In this document: in pieces, positions 8,362 through 16,112 of the stretch
Layout of the letters: every line of letters begins with the position of its first letter
Position numbering within the stretch: position 1 is the first letter of the stretch
NCBI RefSeq assembly: GCF_937920985.1
Contig: NZ_CALDXR010000015.1
Span: 1-54,381 of the forward strand
Direction: 5' to 3'
Source: an uncultured Phascolarctobacterium sp.
GTDB lineage: Bacteria; Bacillota; Negativicutes; Acidaminococcales; Acidaminococcaceae
DNA length: 54,381 nt
Notes under the pieces: generated by a model
Databases searched by the model: none
Seen by the model: the letters and a program-made list of their open reading frames with translations, nothing else
What the model was told of the DNA's origin: nothing
Translations under genes and position numbers: made by a program

Positions 8362-9927
8362 TTAGTTAGCAGATTTGATATCTTTGGTCAGCCAGTAGTA
8401 ATCGCAAGGCAGGATTTCTGCGTTAGCAATGGATTTGTTGGAAACCATGTTGGTTTGCGGATGACCGAATACCAGAGAAGCTGCATCGTCGAGGATAACT
8501 TTTTGCATTTCGATAACCAGCTCACGACGTTTAGCCGGGTCAAATTCTACGCCCAGTTTATCGGACAGTGCGTCGAATTTCGGATTGCTGTAACCGGAAC
8601 CGTTCTGCTCTTGACCGGTCTTCAGGTACATGTTCATGAATACTTCAGGATCGCCGGCTTGCAGAGTCAGTACGTTGGAAATCAGCAGGTCATAATCACC
8701 TTTACGGCCGATACCATCCAGTACGTTGTAGTCAACGTTCTTCAGGTTAACTTTAATGCCGACTTTCTTAGCGTCAGCCTGGGTAGCTTCTGCATACAGA
8801 GGCAACTCAGCACGGCCGCTGTAGAATACGAAGTTCAGTTCCAGGTTCTTGCCGTCTTTATCAACAAAGCCGTCGCCGTTGGTATCTTTCCAGCCGGCTT
8901 CAGCAAGCAGCTTTTTAGCACTTTCAACATTGTATTGGTTTTTGTCGTATTTGTACAGTTCATCATAACCGTAGTCAACAGAAGGCGGCAGATACGGACC
9001 ACCGGGAACGAAGGTGTCTTTCAGCAAAACCTTGTTGTAGGTTACACGGTCCAGGGAACGCAGCAGAGCTTCGCGGACTTTGATATCGCCAAGCGGTTTA
9101 TCCGGACGTACATTCAGACGAGCGAGTACGTCACGCAGAGAAGCGATGTTGGAGATGTTGTATTTATTTTTGTCTTTGAACAGCTGCAGGTCGCCTGCTG
9201 CAATGTTGATAGCGAAGTCGATTTCACCTTTTTGCAGAGCCATAGCACGGGTGTTAGGATCGTCGATGGTCAGGATATCAACCTCTTTGAACGGAACAGC
9301 GCCATCCCAGTATTTTTCGTTTCTAACCATTTCAGCTTTAGCTTTGCTGTAGGATTTTACTGCATAAGGACCGGTGCAGATAGCGCCTTGTTTTGCAGTA
9401 TCACGGTCTTTAATAGTTTGAGTATCAACGATGATGAACAGAGGGTCACCAAGCATACCGGGCAGAGTCGGTACCGGAGTCTTGGTTTTGATAATTACGT
9501 TTTGGCCTTCACCTTTGATGGATTCATATTCGAACATGGATTTTGCACGAGCTGCTTTTTCAAAGGTACGTTGGATAGAAGCTGCTGCCAGCTCGCCGGT
9601 CAGTTTAGTGCCGTTGGAGAAGCAAGCCTTATCGTTGATGTGGAAGGTCCAGGTCAGTTTATCATCGGAAATAGACCATTTATCAGCCAGCCAAGGAACA
9701 GCATTCATTTTTTTATCGAATTTAACCAGGCATTCGCCCAGGCCGTAACGCATTACAACCCAACCAAAGTAGTTATCGGTAGTTTCCAGGGAGTCAGCGA
9801 AGTTGGTAACACCAAATTTTACAACTTCCTTGTGCTCAGCTTTTTTGTCGCCGCCACAGCCTGCTGCTGCAAATGCCAGTAAACCGATCATAGCCGCTGC
9901 TGCGGTAGCTTTAAACATTTTTTTCAT
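8362..9927 (-). CDS. Solute-binding lipoprotein, NikA/DppA family (SBP_bac_5)
   Basis: The binding protein of the importer, 521 residues. It has a lipoprotein signal (MKKMFKATAAAAMIGLLAFA then AAGCGG, cysteine about 24). The mature part follows the family 5 pattern, including YGLGECLVKFD, WLADKWSISDD, LTWTFHINDKACFSNGTKLT and DDPNTRAMALQKGEIDFA. Family 5 proteins bind peptides or nickel/cobalt, often as a chelate; sequence alone does not settle which. Position behind a cobalamin riboswitch argues for cobalt (or nickel). It sits between the permease genes and the ATPase genes. A small hairpin CCGGCAGA-AG-TCTGCCGG at 9960-9977 precedes it and may tune its expression. Confidence 0.9.
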   Translation of the reverse strand: MKKMFKATAAAAMIGLLAFAAAGCGGDKKAEHKEVVKFGVTNFADSLETTDNYFGWVVMRYGLGECLVKFDKKMNAVPWLADKWSISDDKLTWTFHINDKACFSNGTKLTGELAAASIQRTFEKAARAKSMFEYESIKGEGQNVIIKTKTPVPTLPGMLGDPLFIIVDTQTIKDRDTAKQGAICTGPYAVKSYSKAKAEMVRNEKYWDGAVPFKEVDILTIDDPNTRAMALQKGEIDFAINIAAGDLQLFKDKNKYNISNIASLRDVLARLNVRPDKPLGDIKVREALLRSLDRVTYNKVLLKDTFVPGGPYLPPSVDYGYDELYKYDKNQYNVESAKKLLAEAGWKDTNGDGFVDKDGKNLELNFVFYSGRAELPLYAEATQADAKKVGIKVNLKNVDYNVLDGIGRKGDYDLLISNVLTLQAGDPEVFMNMYLKTGQEQNGSGYSNPKFDALSDKLGVEFDPAKRRELVIEMQKVILDDAASLVFGHPQTNMVSNKSIANAEILPCDYYWLTKDIKSAN

Positions 9928-10003
9928 TAGTCATCTCTCCATTTCATATACTCATTTAAACCGGCAGACTTCTGCCGGATATCAAAAACTAAGGCAAAAA
10001 TAA

Positions 10004-10840
10004 TTAATCCTGTACGTCATTACGCGGGTCAAGCACATCACGCAGATTATCGCCCCAAAGGTTGAAAATCATAACGGTAACAAAGATTGCCAGACCGGGG
10101 AAGAACATCAGCCACGGTGCAGTCTGCAGCTGCTGACGGCCTTCATTCAGCATCAGGCCCCATTCAGGAGCAGGCGGCTGGCTGCCGAAGCCAAGGAAGG
10201 ACAAACCTGCAAGCTCCATCATCAGAGCACCGATATCTGCAGCTGCGGTAATAACCATCATCGGCAGAATATTAGGCAGGATATGTACCCACAGAATGTG
10301 CGGCGAGGTACCGCCGTTAACGATTGCTGCTTCTACATAGTCACGACGTTTAATCTGCAGTACCAGGCTGCGGGATAAACGCGCATATTTTGTCCAGCTT
10401 ACAATCGTCAGCGCGATTACAGCGTTGACAAGGCTGCCACCCATAATACCGGCAACAGCGATAGCCAGAATCATGCCAGGGAAAGAAATCATCATATCGG
10501 AGATACGCATGATAACCATATCAACTTTACCGCCGAAATAACCGGAAATAACACCCATAGAAGTACCAACGATAAATACGCTGGCTACCAGGAACAATAC
10601 ACCGCTCAGGGAAGCACGCGCACCATAAAGCACACGGCTGAAGCAGTCACGGCCCAGCTTATCTGTGCCGAACAGATGGCCTCCGCCAGGTGCCATGAAA
10701 GCATCCTGCATTGTTGCATGAGTCGGATCATACGGAGCAAGGACAGGTGCCGCAAAAGCAATAGCAATCAACACCAATACCAGAACTGAGGTTACGGCAA
10801 AAGCACGGTTGGTTTTAAAACCATTAATAATTGTTTCCAT
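10004..10840 (-). CDS. ABC transporter permease, NikC/DppC type
   Basis: Inner-membrane permease of 278 residues. It has an N-terminal helix (about 15-35), the extracytoplasmic segment ending HLFGTDKLGRDCFSRVLYGAR, which is the conserved DppC/NikC feature before the BPD_transp_1 domain, and four to five further helices. The EAA coupling motif is recognisable as EAAIVNGGTSPHILWVHILPN. It starts only 6 bases after the other permease gene, so the two are translated together. Confidence 0.93.
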   Translation of the reverse strand: METIINGFKTNRAFAVTSVLVLVLIAIAFAAPVLAPYDPTHATMQDAFMAPGGGHLFGTDKLGRDCFSRVLYGARASLSGVLFLVASVFIVGTSMGVISGYFGGKVDMVIMRISDMMISFPGMILAIAVAGIMGGSLVNAVIALTIVSWTKYARLSRSLVLQIKRRDYVEAAIVNGGTSPHILWVHILPNILPMMVITAAADIGALMMELAGLSFLGFGSQPPAPEWGLMLNEGRQQLQTAPWLMFFPGLAIFVTVMIFNLWGDNLRDVLDPRNDVQD

Positions 10841-10846
10841 CTGCTC

Positions 10847-11788
10847 TTACCTTACCTTTCTCAGACGCGGATCAAGATAGTTGTAAGAGATATCAACAAT
10901 GAGGTTGATAACCATATACATCAACGCAATCCACACAACAACACCTTGTACCAGCTGGAAGTCACGGTAGGTAATTGCTTCAATTGCCAGACGGCCAAGG
11001 CCAGGCCATTGGAAAACAATCTCGATAACCGCAGCACCACCCAGAAGGTTACCTAAAGACAGACCTAAAAGCGTAATCAGCGGCAGCAGAGCGTTCGGAA
11101 GAACCTCTTTCCACAGAATATGGCTTTCACTCATACCACGCGCACGTGCACCGACAACATAGTCCTGATGCAGTTCTTCCAGAATAGCAGCACGCACCTG
11201 ACGTGTGTACTTGGAAGACATTGCAAAGGCCAACGTTGCCGCAGGCAGGATAATCGTGTCAACACCAATCGTACCGCCAACAATAGGCAACAGGTCAAGT
11301 TGCAGACCAAAAATCCACAGCAGCATCAAGCCAACCCAGAAGCCGGGCATTGATACGCCAAGGAAAGTAAAGCTGCGTACTACATAGTCAAACCAGCCAC
11401 CACGTTTAACTGCGGAATAAATGCCGGCAGGAATAGATACCACCAACATCATTGCAACGGAGGCCAGAGACAATAAGATAGTACCGGGCAGACGCTCGAA
11501 CAGCTCCTCAACAACAGGCTTTTTAGCCATGAAGGAGAAACCGAGGTTGCCATGCAGCGCACGGCCCAACCAATCCAAATATTGGAAGAAGAAGGGCTTG
11601 TCAAGACCTAATTCTGCACGCAGTGCATCAATTTCAGCCTGACTAACAATAATATCCTCGTTACCTGCAATCATCTGACGAGCTACATCGCCAGGGGCCA
11701 GCATTACCAAAGCAAAAGTAATAAAGCTGATACCCAGCAGAACAAGGATGATCTGACCCAAACGGGACAGAAGCTGCTTTTTCGTCAA
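10847..11788 (-). CDS. ABC transporter permease, NikB/DppB type
   Basis: First gene of the importer operon, 313 residues, starting at a TTG. The N-terminal helix (residues about 10-30), the DPP-type segment LRAELGLDKPFFFQYLDWL, and the EAA loop ARGMSESHILWKEVLPNALL identify a DppB/NikB permease. Its start lies just after the terminator at 11807-11846, which in turn follows the cobalamin riboswitch, so read-through controls the whole operon. Confidence 0.92.
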   Translation of the reverse strand: MTKKQLLSRLGQIILVLLGISFITFALVMLAPGDVARQMIAGNEDIIVSQAEIDALRAELGLDKPFFFQYLDWLGRALHGNLGFSFMAKKPVVEELFERLPGTILLSLASVAMMLVVSIPAGIYSAVKRGGWFDYVVRSFTFLGVSMPGFWVGLMLLWIFGLQLDLLPIVGGTIGVDTIILPAATLAFAMSSKYTRQVRAAILEELHQDYVVGARARGMSESHILWKEVLPNALLPLITLLGLSLGNLLGGAAVIEIVFQWPGLGRLAIEAITYRDFQLVQGVVVWIALMYMVINLIVDISYNYLDPRLRKVR

Positions 11789-11806
11789 AGCACATCATCT
11801 CCATCA

Positions 11807-11846
11807 AAAAAATTACCCTTCCTGCAAAATGAGCGCAGAAAGGGTA
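11807..11846 (-). terminator. Riboswitch expression-platform terminator before the importer operon
   Basis: Minus-strand hairpin with arms ACCCTTTCTGC and GCAGGAAGGGT followed by AATTTTTTT, directly ahead of the first permease gene. Together with the cobalamin riboswitch at 11886-12008 this forms a transcription-attenuation switch. Confidence 0.75.
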
Positions 11847-11885
11847 CATACTTACAATGTGCACAATTGTAATTACATATATCTC

Positions 11886-12008
11886 CGTCGCTAGCAGGAA
11901 TATATCAACTGAGGAAATCAACCTGACTTAGCCTTTCGGCCTCACAGTGGCTTGACCGCTACGGATTTGCACCGTATTCCGATTATTACCTGCATAGGCA
12001 GGCACCTC
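11886..12008 (-). promoter_or_regulatory. Cobalamin riboswitch upstream of the Nik/Dpp-type importer
   Basis: On the minus strand the RNA runs AGGTGCC, then GGAATACGGTGCAAATCC, then GCGGTCAAGCCACTGTGA, then a small GGCC/GGCC hairpin and CTAAGTCAGG. These are the conserved blocks of the cobalamin (AdoCbl/MeCbl) riboswitch, in the right order and spacing. The compact form has few peripheral helices. Downstream is a terminator (11807-11846) and the importer. By known logic, high cobalamin would shut off the importer, which fits cobalt uptake for B12 synthesis. Confidence 0.88.
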
Positions 12009-12075
12009 AGAAGAGTATAAATTTGAAAAAGGTCTTTATATCGGCAAAAAGAAATAAGCTAACACTTATAGATTT

Positions 12076-12104
12076 ATAATAACACTAATTCTCATTATTT
12101 GCAA
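12076..12104 (-). promoter_or_regulatory. Promoter of the riboswitch-importer transcript, Fur-box-like spacer
   Basis: Minus strand TTGCAA (12099-12104), 17-base spacer, TATTAT (12076-12081). The spacer region reads ATAATGAGAATTAGTGTTAT, which matches roughly 13 of 19 positions of the Fur consensus. That leaves open a second, iron-type control. No Fur gene is in view. Confidence 0.5.
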
Positions 12105-12127
12105 CAAATTTGTTACAAAGGTGTTGC

Positions 12128-13435
12128 TTATGCAAATTCTCTTCTCAAAGAAGACAAATAGAATAAAAGTATTATTGACTGAGACAGCATGAAGCCCAGC
12201 AAGGCCAGCCACAGTCCGCTGTTGCCCCAAACAGGCACCAGCTGCCACTGCATAAAGTAAAACACTAAGAGTGCCATCAGCATCATGTTGCGTACCGGTG
12301 CAGTTTGGGTAGCGCCGCAGAAAACTCCGTAAAGCACCATGCCGATGCCGGCGCAGACAGGATAGAATAAAACGAAAACATTGTAGGTCATAGCCATCGC
12401 TACCACCTCTTCAATATTGGTGAACAGGCGGATGAAGAATTCATTGCCCAAGTGATAGCCGAGCATCAGAATTGCGGCCAGCACTACCAGCCATTTAAAG
12501 GTCATTTTTATGGTAGCGGCAAACAGCTTGCCGTTCTTAGCACCTACCGCACGGCCGCTGAAAATCGCCGCGCCGTTCGCCATACCGTCAATCAGGTAGC
12601 TCATAATATCCTTGAGCTGCAGCAGTACAGCGTTTGCTGCCAGCACCACAGTGCCGAAGGAAGCACCGACCGCCGCAATAATGTTGTTTACAGTCAGCAG
12701 GCAGGCTGTCCTGATCATCAGATTGACATTCACCTGCAGCATGCCGATAAACTCACGCCAGTCAAGCAGCTCGCTCCAAGGCAACGCCTTGTAATCAAAA
12801 TCGCCGTAATAGTACATCAGTACTACACTCAGGATGCCGCCGTAAAGCTGGCTGAGCAAGGTAGCAAAAGCCACGCCTGTAATATCCATGTGCAGCCAGA
12901 AAACAAACCAGATACTCAGCGCCATGTTCAGCACATTCATGGAAACCTGCATAAACACGCTGGCCCGCACCCGCGTCTGCCCCATAAGCCAGCCAAGGGC
13001 CACATAGTTGCCCAAAACCAGCGGTGCGCCCCAGATAAGGATGTAATAATAATCACGGCATAGCTCGTTGACCTCCGGTGCAGCGCCAATCATGGCCAGA
13101 TACAGCTCCAAAATCGGCTTCTGGAAAAGAATGCAGCAGGCACTGATCAGCATGGCCAGTACCAAAGGCTTAAAAAAGGCGAGCATACCAAGTCTTTTAT
13201 CGGCAGCGCCAAAGGCCTGTGCCGCATAACCGGTAGTACTCACACGTAAAAAACCAAATAACCAATATAAATTGTTGAACAAGATAGCGCCCAGGGAAAC
13301 TGCAGCGATATATTTAGGATCCGGAAGCTGGCCCATAACGGCTGTATTTACCGCACCCATTAAAGGCTGCGTCATTGTAGACAGCATAAACGGTACTGTC
13401 AGCCCCAAGTATTCCTTATCAGTCAGCAGGCTCAC
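12128..13435 (-). CDS. MATE family efflux transporter (DinF-like)
   Basis: A 435-residue multidrug/toxin exporter-type protein with about twelve membrane helices. The start MSLLTDKEYLGLTVPFMLSTMTQP and the segment MGAVNTAVMGQLPDPKYIAA followed by FGFLRVSTTGYAAQAFGA are typical of the N-terminal MatE repeat of the DinF-like branch; a second repeat follows from about residue 230. These carriers use a Na+ or H+ gradient. The gene stands alone with its own upstream region; the cobalamin-riboswitch promoter begins just after its stop. Substrate cannot be predicted. Confidence 0.92.
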   Translation of the reverse strand: MSLLTDKEYLGLTVPFMLSTMTQPLMGAVNTAVMGQLPDPKYIAAVSLGAILFNNLYWLFGFLRVSTTGYAAQAFGAADKRLGMLAFFKPLVLAMLISACCILFQKPILELYLAMIGAAPEVNELCRDYYYILIWGAPLVLGNYVALGWLMGQTRVRASVFMQVSMNVLNMALSIWFVFWLHMDITGVAFATLLSQLYGGILSVVLMYYYGDFDYKALPWSELLDWREFIGMLQVNVNLMIRTACLLTVNNIIAAVGASFGTVVLAANAVLLQLKDIMSYLIDGMANGAAIFSGRAVGAKNGKLFAATIKMTFKWLVVLAAILMLGYHLGNEFFIRLFTNIEEVVAMAMTYNVFVLFYPVCAGIGMVLYGVFCGATQTAPVRNMMLMALLVFYFMQWQLVPVWGNSGLWLALLGFMLSQSIILLFYLSSLRREFA

Positions 13436-13690
13436 TTTATCTATCTCCCTTGTTTAATTGCAACTTAAATTTATTTTAAAAATTATCTTGTGTGAATAGC
13501 TTATCATATGTTATAATTTATTGCAAGCACAAAAATAGCATTTGGCAAAAATTTTTCTTTGATTTTTGCCAATCTTAATAATAAAGAATAAATTATATGC
13601 CAATGCTTTATTTTTTTAGCTTTCGGTTAGCACATGCTAATGGTAAAATTATTATAAAAAGTATGAGAAATATATCAAAGGAGTGAGCAC
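13436..13690. promoter_or_regulatory. Divergent promoter region with two inverted repeats
   Basis: This 255-base region separates the MATE gene (minus) from the AstE-like gene (plus). It contains an inverted repeat TTGGCAAAAAT...ATTTTTGCCAA (about 13541-13572) and a palindrome TTAGCACATGCTAA (13627-13640) just upstream of a TAAAAT, so the palindrome would lie in the -35/-10 spacer of the plus-strand gene. GGAG precedes the ATG at 13691. Which regulator binds is unknown. Confidence 0.4.
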
Positions 13691-14665
13691 ATGTCTGACA
13701 CACTAAAAGTATGTGGACTGACGATTGAACGTGGTGCTAAACTGCGCACGTATCTGCCGGTTCCGGACACCAATGTAAAAATCCCTCTGACTATTATCAA
13801 CGGTGAAAAAGATGGCCCCACCCTACTTATTACCGCAGGCATCCACGGCGGCGAATACCCCGGTATTGCTGCGGCAATGGAGCTTGGCCGCGACATTGAG
13901 CCCGAGCACGTAGCAGGCTGCCTGATTATGATGCATCCGGTAAATATCCAAGGCTTCTGGGCTCGCCGCGAAATGATTGTGCCCGAAGATGGCAAAAACC
14001 TGAACCGTGTTTTCCCCGGTGACCCCATGGGAACGCTTGCCGATAAAACTGCATATCTAATCAGCAATAACTTCTTCTCTATTGCCGATTTTTATGTAGA
14101 CATGCACAGCGGCGATATCCACGAAAGTCTGCATCCCTACGTTTATTATCCCGGTCAGCCTACCCCTGAGGTAGAAAAGAAATCCCGCTCTGTAGCACGC
14201 GTACTCGATATGGAATATATGGTACGCTCTTTAGCAACCGGCGGTGCCTATAACTACGCCGCCAGCACCGGACTTCCTTCTATTTTAATTGAACGCGGCG
14301 GTGCCGGCCTCTGCCTGCACGAGGATATTGAAGCCTACAAGGATGATATCCGCAACATCCTGCGCAAGCTGAAAATGTTCTCCCTGCCTGTAAAGCCACG
14401 CCATCACTCTCCGCGCGATGTAGAAAACCTTATTTATCTGGAAGCGTTGGAAACAGGCTGCTGGCTGCACCATATCCACAGCGGCGATTTTGTTGAAGAA
14501 GGCCAGGTTTTGGGACGCATCACCGACGTTTTCGGCAATACGCTGACAACCTATTACGCAGAGCAGACAGGCGTAATCCTTTACGTCTGCCCGGCACTGG
14601 CATCTCCCAAGGGCACCATTCTTGTAGCCTATGGCACCATCAAGGAATTTGATGACGAAGAATAA
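13691..14665 (+). CDS. Succinylglutamate desuccinylase/aspartoacylase family metallohydrolase
   Basis: A 324-residue zinc carboxypeptidase-like deacylase (AstE/AspA, M14 clan). The motif ITAGIHGGEYPG carries the HxxE zinc pair (about residues 53-56), RVFPG follows the family's DLNRxFPG block as KNLNRVFPGDP, and DMHSGD supplies the third zinc histidine near residue 138. The C-terminal third looks like the beta-barrel domain of the family. Members remove acyl groups from amino acids; the substrate here cannot be read from the sequence. No arginine-succinyltransferase genes lie nearby, so a role in that pathway is not supported. Confidence 0.88.
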   Translation: MSDTLKVCGLTIERGAKLRTYLPVPDTNVKIPLTIINGEKDGPTLLITAGIHGGEYPGIAAAMELGRDIEPEHVAGCLIMMHPVNIQGFWARREMIVPEDGKNLNRVFPGDPMGTLADKTAYLISNNFFSIADFYVDMHSGDIHESLHPYVYYPGQPTPEVEKKSRSVARVLDMEYMVRSLATGGAYNYAASTGLPSILIERGGAGLCLHEDIEAYKDDIRNILRKLKMFSLPVKPRHHSPRDVENLIYLEALETGCWLHHIHSGDFVEEGQVLGRITDVFGNTLTTYYAEQTGVILYVCPALASPKGTILVAYGTIKEFDDEE

Positions 14666-14706
14666 AATTTGCTCTATGGCCTTTATCGATTAGCCATAGG
14701 TACCCT

Positions 14707-14748
14707 CCTGCTTAAGTTAGCACTTAATCTCTATGCAGGAAATTTTTC
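14707..14748 (+). terminator. Terminator after the AstE-like gene
   Basis: A two-part stem, outer CCTGC/GCAGG and inner TTAAGT/ACTTAA, followed by AAATTTTTC, about 40 bases after the stop codon. Confidence 0.6.
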
Positions 14749-14781
14749 TCTGAAAACTGTAAAATATTTTGCAAAAACCGC

Positions 14782-14963
14782 TTGACAAAGCCTTTGCTAA
14801 CCGCTTATAATTCAGATAATCTCTTTGCACTGCAATTTAGCTACAGTACAAACTGATCAGGCGGTAAACCTTCTTCCGGGTTTTTGCAGCCGGGCCCTCT
14901 GGGCAGCAGACTTTGACGCAACGTCTGCGGGACAGTTAACTACTATCTCGCAGGCGTTTTTTG
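14782..14963 (+). promoter_or_regulatory. NiCo riboswitch (czcD motif) with promoter and terminator
   Basis: A promoter TTGACA (14782-14787), 18-base spacer, TATAAT (14806-14811) is followed by an RNA with the blocks CTGATCAGG, GCAGCCGGGC, GGGCAGC and GCGGGACAGTT, which I recognise as the NiCo (czcD) riboswitch core. The last GCGGGACAG arm can also pair with CTATCTCGCAGGCG just before TTTTTT (to 14963), a terminator. This mutually exclusive pairing is the known switch design: Co/Ni binding blocks the terminator and turns on the exporter. The downstream gene is a CDF exporter, as expected. Confidence 0.85.
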
Positions 14964-15012
14964 TATGTCAAAGGCCTGCACAAATGCAAAGACCACTTTA
15001 GGAGGTTTTAGT

Positions 15013-15957
15013 ATGAAATTTGAAAACGATGCTGAAAGAATCGCTATGATTGTTTCCATCAACAGTATTATCGGTAATCTGCTTTTATCATTGGGCAAGC
15101 TGATTGCCGGTTTCGTTGCCCAATCCGCTGCCATGGTTTCCGACGGTATCCACTCCGCGTCCGATGTTTTCGGTACCCTCATTGTTATGGCCGGCGTAAA
15201 ATTTTCCAACAAGGCTTCGGATGAAGAGCATCCCTACGGCCACGAACGTATTGAATGTATTGCCGCCATTCTTTTGGCAATAATCCTGACAATTATCGCC
15301 TTGCTCATCGGCTACAGCGGCTACGAAAAAATCGTAGGCGACCCGGCTGAGCTGGAGATTCCCGGACAGCTTGCTCTGTGGGCAGCAATCATTTCCATCG
15401 TTGCCAAGGAAGCAATGTTCTGGTATACCCGCAACGCTGCGCAAAAAATCAATTCCGGCGCACTGATGGCGGAAGCATGGCATCATCGCAGTGACGCAAT
15501 GAGCTCCGTCGGCGCTTTCATCGGTATTTTGGGCGCACGCATGGGCTATCCCATTTTAGACCCAATCGCCAGCTTAGTAATCTGCGTGATGATTTTATAT
15601 GCTGCCTATGAAGTTTTCAAGGATTCTATGGATAAGATGGTTGACCGCAGCTGTGATGAGGAAACAGCAACCGCTATGGAAGAGCTTGTTTCCCGCGTTC
15701 CCGGCGTAGAGCATCTCGACAGTCTGCACAGCCGTCTTTTCGGCAGCCGTATTTATGTTGATATTGAAATCAGCGTCAAGGATAACCTTACCCTACTGCA
15801 GGCACATCACATTGCCGAAATGGTCCACACTGCTGTTGAAGCCAACTTCCCGCTGGTAAAGCATTGCATGGTCCATGTCAATCCTTTGAGTGAAGACAGC
15901 CATGAAGCCTGCACTATGCTGCCGCCGGATTTACGTCCACATGACCTGCATAATTAA
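15013..15957 (+). CDS. czcD: CDF family cation exporter (probable Co/Ni efflux)
   Basis: A 314-residue cation diffusion facilitator. Six membrane helices fill residues about 10-205; the metal site residues are in MVSDGIHSASD (helix 2, about 45) and AWHHRSDAMSS (helix 5, about 155). A cytoplasmic ferredoxin-like CTD with HxxAExVH-type pattern (AHHIAEMVH) and a terminal HCMVHVNP follows. I chose the ATG at 15013 because AGGAGG precedes it; an upstream in-frame ATG at 14965 has no ribosome binding site. The NiCo riboswitch in front implies Co2+/Ni2+ as the sensed and exported ions. Confidence 0.92.
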   Translation: MKFENDAERIAMIVSINSIIGNLLLSLGKLIAGFVAQSAAMVSDGIHSASDVFGTLIVMAGVKFSNKASDEEHPYGHERIECIAAILLAIILTIIALLIGYSGYEKIVGDPAELEIPGQLALWAAIISIVAKEAMFWYTRNAAQKINSGALMAEAWHHRSDAMSSVGAFIGILGARMGYPILDPIASLVICVMILYAAYEVFKDSMDKMVDRSCDEETATAMEELVSRVPGVEHLDSLHSRLFGSRIYVDIEISVKDNLTLLQAHHIAEMVHTAVEANFPLVKHCMVHVNPLSEDSHEACTMLPPDLRPHDLHN

Positions 15958-16013
15958 ACAAAAATTACTTAATTCATGTAATAAGTTTTTTAAAGATTTT
16001 TTGATATACCCTC

Positions 16014-16081
16014 TTGACAATCCCTAGAAAGGGGGTATATAATTTAGGCAACTAATGAGTAACTGCTCATATGAGTAGTTA
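16014..16081 (+). promoter_or_regulatory. Promoter and metal-operator-like palindrome before the orphan lipoprotein
   Basis: TTGACA (16014-16019), 18-base spacer, TATAAT (16038-16043). The promoter is embedded in a spaced inverted repeat TATACCC...GGGTATA reminiscent of CsoR-type sites. At the transcription start is a near-perfect 22-base palindrome (16060-16081) with arms TAACT-n-CTCAT and ATGAG-n-AGTTA. Its core CTCATATGAGTA is identical to part of the operator in the zntA leader (6322-6335). Confidence 0.6.
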
Positions 16082-16112
16082 ATTTAATAAATTATATTGG
16101 AGGTATCTGCTA

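Noticed and set aside
6572..11788. Calling the ABC operon an oligopeptide transporter
   Set aside because: The cobalamin riboswitch and short NikD-like ATPase make a cobalt/nickel importer more likely, though the ligand is not proven.
11661..11921. An 86-codon frame on the minus strand
   Set aside because: It runs over the riboswitch terminator and into the permease gene, with no ribosome binding site or family features.
13691..14665. Naming the AstE-like gene astE (arginine succinyltransferase pathway)
   Set aside because: No other ast genes are near, and the family acts on several acyl amino acids.
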